Notes: generated by a model from the sequence alone, not told the origin. 64,000 nucleotides of DNA from 66-474 sp963771735 (GCA_963771735.1 CAVYUN010000002.1:930001-994000); one strand, 5' to 3'. Positions 27,401 through 35,213 are shown, numbered from the stretch's first letter. Translations and numbers: made by a program.

Positions 27401-27637
27401 CAGGTCATACTGGCGCATGAAGGATTCGACTGCGCTCTGGTCGCCGCTGCGTTCGCGCACCCGCGCGACCAGCGCCGCGGCCTGTGCCTCGACGGCTTCG
27501 CGTTCCTTCCCCGGCAGCGTCGCTTCCGCAAGCCGTGCCGCGACGACTTCGGATTCATCGCCGCTCCACGCAGCAGTGATGCGCGCGCGCGCGGGCGACG
27601 GCGGCGCGGGCAATTCGGGGGCGAGGATTTCGGTCAT
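24473..27637 (-). CDS. putA: PutA, bifunctional proline dehydrogenase / L-glutamate-gamma-semialdehyde dehydrogenase
   Basis: A 1054-residue enzyme that oxidises proline to glutamate by FAD then NAD+. The N-terminal ~150 residues are the arm and alpha-domain, the proline dehydrogenase barrel covers about 180-470 (SVKLSALHPRYQ, RLVKGAYWDTEIKRAQ, FATHNAHTI, RLHGMG), and the aldehyde dehydrogenase about 560-1020 (CISPWNFPLAIFTGQ, TGSTDTAW, Glu in AETGGQN, nucleophile Cys843 in GQRCSAARVLF). It starts at MTEILAPEL and has no ribbon-helix-helix DNA-binding domain, so it cannot be the self-repressing E. coli type. Membrane quinones receive the electrons. Confidence 0.96.
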   Translation of the reverse strand: MTEILAPELPAPPSPARARITAAWSGDESEVVAARLAEATLPGKEREAVEAQAAALVARVRERSGDQSAVESFMRQYDLSSEEGVLLMCVAEALLRIPDKTTTDKLIRDKLGDADWKKHLGASDSLFVNASTWGLMLTGHLVNLADATRADAPGAFKRLIARAGEPMIRIAVRQAMRIMGHQFVMGRTIGEALERAGKGDNAKYRYSFDMLGEAAFTAPDAERYKQAYRDAILALGALGPHADVLDAPSISVKLSALHPRYQVSERARVHAELTPVVLELAQLAKANGIGMTIDAEEADRLELSLDVIGAVFVDPSLADWNGFGLAVQAYQKRAPFVIDWLIETAKAAGRRWSVRLVKGAYWDTEIKRAQEAGLSGYPVFTRKPNTDVSYLANARRMLDAGADLIYPQFATHNAHTIAAIQHLARGRPFEFQRLHGMGSDLYAEIIGPDKWNVPCRVYAPCGSHEDLLPYLVRRLLENGANTSFVNRISDESLSIPELVADPCTEVRAFGEAHQGHYQHPRIPLPIDLFGTTRKNSMGVNLSNDDALRALAQTVNAARPPWHAEPLVPGARSGAPHIDITDPADHRRVVGKAQVADAATVEQALVNAVAAQTAWDARPAEERAAILERAADMLEQRRGEFVAMCVREAGKSIPSSIGEVREAADFCRYYAAMARKLFGKPADLPGPTGETNQLFLAGRGVFVCISPWNFPLAIFTGQVVAALAAGNAVIAKPAEQTTLIGYAMTRLLHEAGVPEAALQFLPGDGVTVGAALTKDPRVDGVAFTGSTDTAWAINRALAARNAPIAALIAETGGQNALIADSSALPEQLVRDVIASAFDSAGQRCSAARVLFVQDDVADRVIEMLAGAMDQLTVGDPALLSTDVGPVIDHDALKLLEDHAARMDREASLIRKVELPAECAHGTYFAPRAYEISSLSQLTREVFGPVLHVVRWKASELDRVIEAINATGFGLTLGIHSRIDETVEYIRRRARMGNLYVNRNQIGAVVGVQPFGGERMSGTGPKAGGPHYLQRFAVERCFTVDTTAAGGNASLLTLED

Positions 27638-27663
27638 CCAGGATGACTCGTGATGGGACCGCG

Positions 27664-27692
27664 CATTGTACGGCTTGCATCGGTCGCAGCCA
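27664..27692 (-). promoter_or_regulatory. Candidate sigma-70 promoter for putA
   Basis: On the minus strand TTGGCT (27687-27692) and TACAAT (27664-27669) are 17 nt apart, and the -10 lies 26 nt before the putA ATG at 27637. Confidence 0.5.
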
Positions 27693-27787
27693 ATGACGCG
27701 CGATCAAGAAACACGGGGCATGGCCGGCATTCTTGCTGCGCTGGCCCGGCGGCCTTATGATTCCCGAATTGCGGTACCGTGAACGCC

Positions 27788-28282
27788 ATGATCACACGTC
27801 TACCGGTGGTTGCAGAAACCGGGCAGGTAACTCTGCTGCTTGCGCCGAATCGGGCGCTCAGTCACAGGCAGATGCGCCAGTTTACGTGGGAGCTGTGCAT
27901 CGCGGCATTGCTGGTGGCAGGTCTGGCGGCGTGGGGCGGCAATGTATTCGCGCCGTTCTTCGCCTTGATCGAAGTGCCCGTGCTGGCCCTTGCATTCTGG
28001 CTGGTATGGCGCGGCGGCGAACGCAGGGAGCGCATCACGCTGGATACGGACCTGCTCCGCATCGAGCGGCTCCCGCGCAAGGAGCGTGCGACCAGTACGT
28101 TCCCGGTGGCGTGGACACGGGTACGCGTGGTGGATCGCGGTGATGGCCACCGGCACGTGGTGGTGGCCGCACACGGGCGCGAGCAGGAAATCGGCGAATG
28201 CCTGGGTGATGATGAACGGATGCAGTTGTCGCGGTCGTTGAAAACCTTGCTGTCCGGTCGCAGCGGCTGGCGCGAAAACTAG
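27788..28282 (+). CDS. DUF2244 membrane protein
   Basis: A 164-residue protein of the DUF2244 family: short N-terminal part, two hydrophobic helices around residues 33-75 (LCIAALLVAGLAAWGG, FFALIEVPVLALAFWLV), a Gly-Gly-Glu-Arg-Arg-Glu turn and a soluble C-terminal beta domain (RITLDTDLLRIERLP, HVVVAAHGREQEIGECLGDDER). Its function is unknown, but it is regularly linked to cytochrome c oxidase genes and is adjacent to coxB here (19 nt). I use ATG 27788; GTG 27779 in frame is an alternative. Neither has a strong ribosome-binding site. Confidence 0.75.
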   Translation: MITRLPVVAETGQVTLLLAPNRALSHRQMRQFTWELCIAALLVAGLAAWGGNVFAPFFALIEVPVLALAFWLVWRGGERRERITLDTDLLRIERLPRKERATSTFPVAWTRVRVVDRGDGHRHVVVAAHGREQEIGECLGDDERMQLSRSLKTLLSGRSGWREN

Positions 28283-28301
28283 AAGAGACTATCGGGGTGC
28301 G

Positions 28302-29228
28302 ATGACGATGAGTTCCAGCAACTGCAGGCGGCGGGTCACGGGGGCGATTGCCGCTCTTGGCGCAACGCTGGTATCGATGGCTGCTGCCGCCAACCCGGTT
28401 CCTTGGCAAATGAACCTGGACAAGGGCGTGACCAAGATCTCACAGCACATCTGGGATCTGCACATGGCCGCGCTGTGGGTTTGCGTGGCGCTGGGCATCA
28501 TCGTGTTCGGCGCGATGTTCATCGCGATCTTCCGTTTCCGCAAGTCGAAGGGCGCGGTTGCGGCGACCTGGAGCCACAACACCCTGCTCGAAGTGTGCTG
28601 GACGGTCGTGCCGATTTTGATCCTGGTCGGCCTGGCACTGCCGGCCACCCTGCTCACGCGCGAGTTGTACAACGCCACCGGTTCGCAGATGACGGTCAAG
28701 GTGACCGGTTACCAGTGGCTGTGGCGCTACGACTACATCAGTTACGAAGGCAAGCCCGTCAAGGGCGTCAAGCCGATTTTTTCGCGTCTCGCGTGGAACA
28801 GCAATACGGCGCGCCAGCTTGATTCCGGCGTCAATCCGTACAGCATCGTCTCGAAAGACGGCTATCACGACTACCTGCTCAACGTGACCCATCCGCTGGT
28901 GATTCCCGCCGGCGTCAAGGTGCGTTTCCTGATCACCGGCGGCGACGTGATCCACGGCTGGTGGGTGCCCGATTTCGCGGCCAAGCGCGACGCCATTCCC
29001 GGCATCATGAACGACGCATGGGCCAAGGTCGACAAACCCGGCATCTACCGTGGCCAGTGTTACGTGTTGTGCGGACAGGACCACAGCGCCATGCCGGTCG
29101 TGGTCAAGGTGGTGCCGCGCGACCAGTTCAATGCGTGGCTGAGCGCGCAGGAAACCCCGGCCACGCTCGACAAGGCCGCGCGCACCGCCGAAGTGCAGCC
29201 GCCGAAGCCGGACCCGGCCAAGGGTTGA
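28302..29228 (+). CDS. coxB: Cytochrome c oxidase subunit II, aa3-type
   Basis: A 308-residue protein with signal peptide/leader (1-29), two membrane helices (residues 45-75 and 90-120: LWVCVALGIIVFGAMFIAIF, VVPILILVGLALPATLL), and a periplasmic CuA cupredoxin domain. The electron-entry region GYQWLWRYDY and first CuA His (DVIHGWW) are normal. The CuA loop reads QCYVLCGQDHSAMP (Cys253, Cys257, His261, Met264): the conserved Glu between the cysteines is Val255. No C-terminal cytochrome c domain is present. An internal stretch (SRLAWNSNTARQLDSGVNPY) has the length of a proteobacterial insert. It heads the cox operon. Confidence 0.95.
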   Translation: MTMSSSNCRRRVTGAIAALGATLVSMAAAANPVPWQMNLDKGVTKISQHIWDLHMAALWVCVALGIIVFGAMFIAIFRFRKSKGAVAATWSHNTLLEVCWTVVPILILVGLALPATLLTRELYNATGSQMTVKVTGYQWLWRYDYISYEGKPVKGVKPIFSRLAWNSNTARQLDSGVNPYSIVSKDGYHDYLLNVTHPLVIPAGVKVRFLITGGDVIHGWWVPDFAAKRDAIPGIMNDAWAKVDKPGIYRGQCYVLCGQDHSAMPVVVKVVPRDQFNAWLSAQETPATLDKAARTAEVQPPKPDPAKG

Positions 29229-29274
29229 TGCAGCGACGTTTGTGTAGCACAAGGCATTCCAGAGGATCCGCACC

Positions 29275-30885
29275 ATGTCCAGCACAGCGCAAGCCGTCCA
29301 CCACGAGGAACACCACCAGGGCTTCTTCGAGCGCTGGGTCATGTCCACCAACCACAAGGACATCGGCACGCTGTATCTGTCGTTCTCGTTCCTGATGCTG
29401 TTCGTGGGCGGCAGTTTCGCGATGCTGATCCGTGCCGAGTTGTTCGAGCCGGGCTTGCAGCTGATGCAGCCCTACTTCTTCAACGAGCTGACCGGCATGC
29501 ACGGCCTGGTCATGATCTTCGGCGTGATCATGCCCTCGTTCGTTGGCCTCGCGAACTGGATGATCCCGATGCAGATCGGCGCGCCTGACATGGCGCTGCC
29601 GCGGCTCAACAACCTTTCCTTCTGGATCCTGCCTTTCGCCTTCGTGCTGTTGCTCTCGACCTTCTTCATGCCCGGTGGCGCGCCGGCAGCGGGCTGGACG
29701 ATGTACCCCCCGCTGGTGTTGCAGGGCGGCGAATCGATCGCCTTCATGATCTTCGCGATCCACCTGATGGGCATCAGCTCGATCCTGGGTTCGATCAACA
29801 TCATCGCGACCATCCTCAACCTGCGCGCACCGGGGCTGGACCTGCTCAAGATGCCGCTGTTCTGCTGGTCTTGGCTGATCACCTCGTTCCTGGTGATCGC
29901 GGTGATGCCGGTGCTGGCTGGCGCGGTGACGATGATGCTGTTCGACCGCTTCTTCGGCACCAATTTCTTCAATGCCGCGGGCGGTGGCGACCCGGTGATG
30001 TACCAGCACGTGTTCTGGTTCTTCGGCCACCCCGAGGTGTACATCATGATCCTGCCGGCATTCGGGATCATCTCGGAGATCGTGCCGACCTTCTCGCGCA
30101 AGCCGATCTTCGGTTACAAGGCGATGGTCTACGCAATTGCCTGCATCGCGTTCCTGTCGTTCATCGTGTGGTCGCATCACATGTTCACGGTCGGCCTGCC
30201 GCTGGGCGCCGAAGTGTTCTTCATGTATTCAACCATGCTGATCGCGGTGCCGACCGGCGTGAAGATCTTCAACTGGGTCACAACGATGTGGCGGGGTTCG
30301 CTCAGCTTCGAGGTACCGATGCTGTGGGCGATCGCCTTCATCGTGCTGTTCTCGATCGGCGGCTTCTCCGGCATCATGATGGCGCTGGTACCGGCCGACT
30401 TCCAGTACAACCAGACCTACTTCATCGTCGCGCACTTCCACTACGTGCTGGTCGGTGGCGCGCTGTTCGCGATCATCGCCGGCGTGTATTACTGGCTGCC
30501 GAAGTGGTCGGGCCGCATGTATTCGAACTTCTGGGCCAAGCTGCATTTCTGGTCGAGCGTGATCTCGGTGAACGTGCTGTTCTTCCCGCAGCATTTCCTC
30601 GGCCTCGCCGGCATGCCGCGCCGCATCCCCGACTACAACGTGGCGTTCGCCGACTGGAACATGGTTTCATCGATCGGCGGGTTCTGGTTCGGCGCGACCC
30701 AGCTGATTTTCGTGGGCGTGGTGATCCATTGCGTGTTTTTCTCCAAGGCCAGGGCCACTTCGCGGGTATGGGAGCATGCCTACGGGCTGGAGTGGACCCT
30801 GCCGTCGCCCGCGCCGCACCACAGCTTCACGGTGCCGCCGGTCATTGATGACAGCCAGCTGGCGCATGGCGATGTGAGTCATTAG
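29275..30885 (+). CDS. ctaD: Cytochrome c oxidase subunit I
   Basis: The 536-residue catalytic subunit of aa3 oxidase, with 12 transmembrane helices. Heme and CuB ligands are seen in GMHGLVMIFG (low-spin heme His), FFGHPEVYIMILPAFG (CuB His-Tyr cross-link helix, with the Glu of the D-channel in PEVY, type A1), VWSHHMFTVGL (two CuB His), and HFHYVLVGG (heme a3/heme a). The proton-channel Lys region is SYKAMVYA-like (FGYKAMVYA). Downstream are a 52-residue membrane peptide and subunit III; a Cox11-type assembly gene is not present in between. Confidence 0.97.
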   Translation: MSSTAQAVHHEEHHQGFFERWVMSTNHKDIGTLYLSFSFLMLFVGGSFAMLIRAELFEPGLQLMQPYFFNELTGMHGLVMIFGVIMPSFVGLANWMIPMQIGAPDMALPRLNNLSFWILPFAFVLLLSTFFMPGGAPAAGWTMYPPLVLQGGESIAFMIFAIHLMGISSILGSINIIATILNLRAPGLDLLKMPLFCWSWLITSFLVIAVMPVLAGAVTMMLFDRFFGTNFFNAAGGGDPVMYQHVFWFFGHPEVYIMILPAFGIISEIVPTFSRKPIFGYKAMVYAIACIAFLSFIVWSHHMFTVGLPLGAEVFFMYSTMLIAVPTGVKIFNWVTTMWRGSLSFEVPMLWAIAFIVLFSIGGFSGIMMALVPADFQYNQTYFIVAHFHYVLVGGALFAIIAGVYYWLPKWSGRMYSNFWAKLHFWSSVISVNVLFFPQHFLGLAGMPRRIPDYNVAFADWNMVSSIGGFWFGATQLIFVGVVIHCVFFSKARATSRVWEHAYGLEWTLPSPAPHHSFTVPPVIDDSQLAHGDVSH

Positions 30886-30889
30886 TCGT

Positions 30890-30907
30890 GCAATCACCCC
30901 TGATTGC
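30890..30907 (+). other. Short hairpin between ctaD and the small membrane gene
   Basis: GCAATCA-CCCC-TGATTGC is a perfect 7-nt stem with a 4-nt loop, starting 5 nt after the ctaD stop. No U-run follows, so it is not a classical terminator; it could stabilise the 3' end of the ctaD message or modulate read-through. Confidence 0.35.
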
Positions 30908-31013
30908 TGCGTAATGAGACAACGGTGTGGGAACAGTCATCAGCGGTAGCAGCATCAACTCGGCCACCCGTGGCCTGACATTTCACACCAGCTTGCTTCG
31001 ACAAGACGAACGA

Positions 31014-31172
31014 ATGGACCAGAAGCCGAAACCCCAAAGTGATGCGACCCTTGAGCCCGAAGCGCGGCGCAAGGCCGGGGCGCGCCGCACGGCATGGATC
31101 GTGGCCGCGATCGCGGTCGCGTTCTTCGTCGCCAGCCTTGTGCAGGGACACTTCGTGCACATACCCCGTTGA
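31014..31172 (+). CDS. Small single-span membrane protein in the cox operon (52 aa)
   Basis: From ATG 31014 (MDQKPKPQSDATLEPEARRK) it has a charged N-terminal half and one helix (TAWIVAAIAVAFFVASLVQG) with a short basic end (HFVHIPR). It lies where many Proteobacteria have a small cox-associated peptide followed by cox11/ctaG; here subunit III follows directly after 42 nt. The positive-inside rule puts the N-terminus in the cytoplasm. A role in oxidase assembly is a guess from position only. Confidence 0.65.
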   Translation: MDQKPKPQSDATLEPEARRKAGARRTAWIVAAIAVAFFVASLVQGHFVHIPR

Positions 31173-31214
31173 TCCCGAGCTATTGTCATACGAGCCTCAG
31201 ACCGGAACCCTGCC

Positions 31215-32090
31215 ATGAGCCAACCCGACGCCAATGTCTATTACGTTCCGCACAACAGCCGTTGGCCGATCGTCGCCACGCTCGGCATGTTCCTGTTCAT
31301 GCTCGGTGCGGCGAACTGGCTGAACGGTCATGACACGGCCGGGCAAATCATCCTTGCGATCGGCGCCTTGACCATCATCGGCATGATGTTCGGGTGGTTC
31401 GGCAACGTGATCCGCGAATCGATGAAGGGCACCTTCAATTCGCAGGTGGATACATCGTTCCGGATGGGCATGACCTGGTTCATCTTTTCCGAGGTGTTTT
31501 TCTTCGCGGCGTTTTTCGGCGGCCTGTTCTACATCAGGACCTTCGTGGTGCCGTGGCTGGGTGGTGCGGGTGACAAGGGCCTGCTTACCAACGGATACAT
31601 CTGGCAGGGTTTCTCGGCCACATGGCCGACCAATGGTCCGGATGCGGTGGGCGGTTCGTTTATCTCCACCTCGCCGTGGGGTATCCCGCTGATCAACACG
31701 CTGCTGCTGCTGTCGTCCAGCGTCACGGTCACGATCGCGCACCATGCGTTGCGTGCGGGCAAGCGCAAGCGCCTGATCGGGTTCCTCGGCCTGACCATCC
31801 TGCTGGGTGCGACCTTCCTCGGCCTGCAGGCGCACGAATACTGGGAATCCTACGTCCACCTCAACATGACGCTGCACAGCGGCATCTATGGCGCGACGTT
31901 CTACATCCTCACCGGTTTCCACGGCCTGCACGTGACCCTGGGCACCATCATGCTGATCGTGATGTGGCTGCGGTGCGTGCGCGGGCACTTCGATCGCGAG
32001 CACCATTTCGCATTCGAGGCGGTGGCGTGGTACTGGCACTTCGTGGATGTGATCTGGTTGTGCCTGTTCCTGTTCGTCTACATCCTCTGA
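31215..32090 (+). CDS. ctaE: Cytochrome c oxidase subunit III
   Basis: A 291-residue, seven-helix protein. The family pattern is seen in SRWPIVATLGMFLFMLGAA near the start, GMTWFIFSEVFFFAAFFGG with the conserved Glu, TSPWGIPLINTLLLLSSSVTVT (cut below the limit), and the C-terminal FHGLHVTLGTIMLI and WHFVDVIWLCLFLFVYIL. It stabilises the core oxidase and its proton pathway. It closes the structural cox genes; the next gene is convergent. Confidence 0.96.
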   Translation: MSQPDANVYYVPHNSRWPIVATLGMFLFMLGAANWLNGHDTAGQIILAIGALTIIGMMFGWFGNVIRESMKGTFNSQVDTSFRMGMTWFIFSEVFFFAAFFGGLFYIRTFVVPWLGGAGDKGLLTNGYIWQGFSATWPTNGPDAVGGSFISTSPWGIPLINTLLLLSSSVTVTIAHHALRAGKRKRLIGFLGLTILLGATFLGLQAHEYWESYVHLNMTLHSGIYGATFYILTGFHGLHVTLGTIMLIVMWLRCVRGHFDREHHFAFEAVAWYWHFVDVIWLCLFLFVYIL

Positions 32091-32311
32091 CGGCTTGGAG
32101 CTTGCGCTGACTACGTTTCATCGGCCGCGCGCGAATCCTCATTTACTGCTTGTAAACTCCGGTTCACGCGCAGCCTCGCGCCTTGCCAGCGCTGCGCCCA
32201 AACCGTCAGAACCATCGAAACAGGCGTGAGAAAAACAAAGGTGCTCACGGCGGTTCTTCAGAGGGTTCTCGTGCGGTTGCCGGCGGCGAGCCGGACAAGC
32301 GACGGCGACAA

Positions 32312-32536
32312 TCAGCGCACGTAAACGCCGTGCGGGTGCAGGACGCCGGTGACGATGCCGATGATGATCAATACGATCAGCAGGATCGAGAAGGCGACGC
32401 GACGCGTCAATGCCCACACCGTGCGGTTGCTGCCGGCGCGGTCGGTCATCATGAAATACAGTGCCTGACCCAGCTCGAAGATCACCACCAGAAACACGAT
32501 GACCAGAACGACCTTGTACAGGGTGGTGAATGACAT
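32312..32536 (-). CDS. DUF2909 twin-transmembrane protein
   Basis: A 74-residue membrane protein from ATG 32536 (MSFTTLYKVVLVIVF). Two helices (KVVLVIVFLVVIFELGQALYF, FSILLIVLIIIGIVTGVL) are joined by a basic loop with SNRTVWALTRRVAFS. The DUF2909 family is nearly always found next to cox genes and SURF1, as here. It is divergent from SURF1, and the two promoters seem to overlap. Confidence 0.8.
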   Translation of the reverse strand: MSFTTLYKVVLVIVFLVVIFELGQALYFMMTDRAGSNRTVWALTRRVAFSILLIVLIIIGIVTGVLHPHGVYVR

Positions 32537-32562
32537 GGGCCTGCCGCGGGCGGAAACGCCGA

Positions 32563-32569
32563 GTATAAC
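32563..32569. promoter_or_regulatory. Overlapping divergent -10 elements for DUF2909 and SURF1 genes
   Basis: AGTATAAC reads TATAAC on the plus strand, 3 nt before the SURF1 ATG, and GTTATACT on the minus strand, giving TATACT 27 nt before the DUF2909 ATG. The plus-strand box is so close to the start that the SURF1 message may begin inside its coding region; the minus-strand one is the better promoter. Confidence 0.35.
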
Positions 32570-32572
32570 GCC

Positions 32573-33346
32573 ATGGCGTTTTTCAAAGGATCGCGCGACG
32601 TGATTGGCATCCGCCGGCCCAGCGTATTCGCGGTGCTGCTGACCCTGTGTGGCGTCGCGCTGTTCTGCGCGCTCGGCGTCTGGCAGCTCAGGCGCGCCGC
32701 ATACAAGGAGAACGTCCTTGCACGTTTCCACCATGCAGCCGATGCGCCGCTCGTGAGCCTTGCCAGTGCGATCGGCGATCGTCGACCGGGCGCGTACCCG
32801 CACGTGAAAGTCACCGGAACGCTCGATGGCGCACGGGCTTATCTGCTGGACAACCAGATGCGCGCGGGCCGGCTGGGGGTGATGGTATTCGTGCCGTTCG
32901 CACCCGAAGGCTCGACCAAAGTGTTGATGGTGGATATGGGTTTCCTGTCCAAGATGGGTCCGGATTCGACCGTGCTGCCGGATCTGCCGCCGATCCCGCA
33001 GCGTGTCGTGACACTCACGGGTATTTATGCGCCACCGCCATTGCCTGGCCTCAAGCTTGGCGGCAACCCGCTGGTGCGCGAAAAGACCTGGCCCAAGCTG
33101 GTGACATGGATCGACCCGAAGGAAATCGCGGCGGACTTGCACGCGAGCGTTTATCCGCATGTATTGTTGACTGATCCCGACCCGCGCAGCGCATACATAC
33201 GCAGCTGGACCGCCAACGTGATGCCGCCGGAGCGGCATCGTGCCTACGCGTTGCAGTGGTTCAGTTTCGCGATCGCCGCGATCGTGATGTTTTTCGTGTT
33301 GCATCGCGTGAAGCGCGGCGACCCACCCGACGACGAACAGGAATAG
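32573..33346 (+). CDS. SURF1-family oxidase assembly protein
   Basis: A 257-residue inner-membrane protein with an N-terminal helix (VFAVLLTLCGVALFCALGVW) followed by the signature QLRRAAYKE, a periplasmic domain (VTGTLDGARAYLLDNQ, YAPPP), and a C-terminal helix (YALQWFSFAIAAIVMFFVL) with QWF, a typical SURF1 ending. SURF1 binds heme A and delivers it to subunit I. It is followed 5 nt later by the thioredoxin-fold gene and then ctaA. Confidence 0.92.
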   Translation: MAFFKGSRDVIGIRRPSVFAVLLTLCGVALFCALGVWQLRRAAYKENVLARFHHAADAPLVSLASAIGDRRPGAYPHVKVTGTLDGARAYLLDNQMRAGRLGVMVFVPFAPEGSTKVLMVDMGFLSKMGPDSTVLPDLPPIPQRVVTLTGIYAPPPLPGLKLGGNPLVREKTWPKLVTWIDPKEIAADLHASVYPHVLLTDPDPRSAYIRSWTANVMPPERHRAYALQWFSFAIAAIVMFFVLHRVKRGDPPDDEQE

Positions 33347-33351
33347 AAACC

Positions 33352-33900
33352 ATGGACCTTCGCAACCGCCGCCGTTTGCAGGCGGGACTGATTGTGGCGA
33401 TCTTCGTGTTGCCGATCGCCGTGATGCTGGGCATGACTTGGACCGGCTGGGTACCGCATGGCCGCAGCTATGGCGAGCGCATCCGTCCGGAGCGTGATCT
33501 CGCCGAGATGCCCGTGAAGCTGGCGGACGGCCAGCTGTTTGAATTTCGCAATCACGACGCCGAGTGGACATTGATCGCGTTGCCGGGCCCGGATTGCGCG
33601 GGGAACTGCCTGCGCCAACTCGACCTGGCACATCGTGCCCAGGTCAGCCTTGGCCAGCATGCCGACAAACTGCGCCTGCTGTACCTCGGTGCACCACCCG
33701 CAAGCGCCGCGGCGAAGGGGTTCGAGCAGATCTGGACGCTCGCAACAACGCCCTCGAGCACACTTGATGATTTGCGTGCCGACGCGCGCGATTCTGTCAG
33801 CGCCGTACTGGTGACGCCGGCCGGCAAGGCCCTGACGCACTATGCCGCAAATTTCGATCCGGCGGGGTTGCGCGAGGATTTGAACAAGGTGGTGCACTGA
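33352..33900 (+). CDS. Membrane-anchored thioredoxin-fold-like protein of the cox cluster
   Basis: A 182-residue protein from ATG 33352 with one N-terminal anchor (LIVAIFVLPIAVMLGMTW) and a periplasmic domain that looks like a thioredoxin fold (WTLIALPGPDCAGNCLRQLD, LRLLYLGAPPAS, AVLVTPAGKALTHYA). The active-site segment is CAGNC, a CxxxC like that of SCO proteins rather than the CxxC of thioredoxin. It is a recognised companion of SURF1 and ctaA in Gammaproteobacteria, probably serving redox or copper chemistry in CuA maturation, but unproven. Its stop overlaps the ctaA start (TGATG). Confidence 0.7.
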   Translation: MDLRNRRRLQAGLIVAIFVLPIAVMLGMTWTGWVPHGRSYGERIRPERDLAEMPVKLADGQLFEFRNHDAEWTLIALPGPDCAGNCLRQLDLAHRAQVSLGQHADKLRLLYLGAPPASAAAKGFEQIWTLATTPSSTLDDLRADARDSVSAVLVTPAGKALTHYAANFDPAGLREDLNKVVH

Positions 33901-35066
33901 TGCAGGTGATGTCCTTGCCGCTGCGCACGTTGGCGTGGGTGGCCTGCGTGTTCGCTTTTTGCGTGATCGTATTCGGCGCGTTCGTGCGCCTGTCCAACGC
34001 GGGGCTGTCCTGTCCCGACTGGCCGACCTGTTATGGGCGCATCACCTGGCCGGTGAAGCCTGCTGCCGTGGCCAGGGCCGACCAGGCTTTCCCGGACCGT
34101 CCGGTCGAGACCGGCAAGGCCTGGCGCGAGCAGAGTCACCGTTTCCTGGCGGGCACCCTCGGCTTGCTGGTGCTTGCCGAAGCGCTGGTGGCGACGTTCG
34201 CGAGCAAGCGACGATTCGGTCTGGTGATCGCCGCGGTGACATTGATCGGAGTCGGCATACCGCTGTACATGGCAAGGGACTACGTGGCTTCCAGCGTGCT
34301 GGCCGCGCTGGGCGAGGCGCTGCTGCTGGGCGTGGTGGGTTTCTGGCGCGGTGCGGGCTGGCGGCGTGTCGCGGTGCTGGCGCTGGCGGTGGTGTGCTTT
34401 CAGGCGTTGCTGGGGATGTGGACGGTCACCTGGTTGCTGAAACCCATCGTGGTGACCGGGCATCTGCTGGGCGGGATGACCACCTTCGCGTTGCTGGCGT
34501 GGGTGGCGTGGCGGATTACGATACGCGAGCCATGCGGTGTGCGTGGTGCGCGACTGTTCGTGCCAGTCGTGATCGGTCTGCTGCTTCTGGCTTGCCAGAT
34601 TTTCCTTGGTGGCTGGACTTCGTCGAACTACGCGGCGCTGGCTTGCGGTATCGGTGGCTCGGCATTCCCGACCTGCCTCGGTCAGTGGTGGCCGGCGATG
34701 GATTTCCACCAGGGCTTCATCCTGTGGCGCGGCATCGGCGTGGATTACCAGGGCGGCATCCTCGATGCCGCCGCGCGCGCCGCGATCCAGATGGTGCACC
34801 GCTTCGGCGCGCTGGTGGTGTTCGTATACCTGACCTGGCTGGCGCACAAGGCTGGTCGCGCCGGCATGCGTCGGCATGCGCTGGCGCTGATGCTGCTGTT
34901 GCTGGCGCAAGTCGCGCTCGGGATCGGCAACGTGGTACTGGGTCTGCCACTGCCGGTCGCGGTTGCACACAACGGCGGCGCTGCGCTGCTGCTGTTCACG
35001 CTGGTGGCGCTGCTGGCGCGTACGCAGTCCGCACGACCGCCCCTCGCCGCCGTGTCGCCGGATTGA
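33900..35066 (+). CDS. ctaA: CtaA, heme A synthase (COX15-type)
   Basis: Oxidises the C8 methyl of heme O to heme A. The 388-residue protein has eight helices with the heme-ligand His in SHRFLAGTLG (first) and HRFGALVVFVYLTW (later), and VVTGHLLGGMTTFALL and HNGGAALLLFTL (further histidines). The N-terminus VRLSNAGLSCPDWPTCYG is the signature of the proteobacterial COX15 type. It overlaps the preceding gene by one base and is followed by cyoE after 153 nt. Confidence 0.95.
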   Translation: MQVMSLPLRTLAWVACVFAFCVIVFGAFVRLSNAGLSCPDWPTCYGRITWPVKPAAVARADQAFPDRPVETGKAWREQSHRFLAGTLGLLVLAEALVATFASKRRFGLVIAAVTLIGVGIPLYMARDYVASSVLAALGEALLLGVVGFWRGAGWRRVAVLALAVVCFQALLGMWTVTWLLKPIVVTGHLLGGMTTFALLAWVAWRITIREPCGVRGARLFVPVVIGLLLLACQIFLGGWTSSNYAALACGIGGSAFPTCLGQWWPAMDFHQGFILWRGIGVDYQGGILDAAARAAIQMVHRFGALVVFVYLTWLAHKAGRAGMRRHALALMLLLLAQVALGIGNVVLGLPLPVAVAHNGGAALLLFTLVALLARTQSARPPLAAVSPD

Positions 35067-35207
35067 TCGGCCGACTGGTTGCGTGGGCCACGAAAGATGA
35101 TGTTGTTCATCGAGGCTGACGTCGGTACTGCCAGGTATCGGCGCGGGAGCCACGGCCCAAAGTCCCGCGGTCCAACTTTCCGCGGCCGCCGGTTCGGCCA
35201 AACCACT

Positions 35208-35213
35208 TAAAAT
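35208..35213 (+). promoter_or_regulatory. -10 box adjacent to cyoE start (possible leaderless promoter)
   Basis: TAAAAT lies 6 nt upstream of the ATG at 35220 (AGCCGG between). No Shine-Dalgarno fits between them. The 153-nt spacer upstream shows no other feature. Confidence 0.4.

Noticed and set aside
24881..27646. 921-codon open frame opposite putA
   Set aside because: It is a GC-bias shadow in the antisense frame of a complete PutA; its composition (His/Arg/Gly-rich) fits no family.
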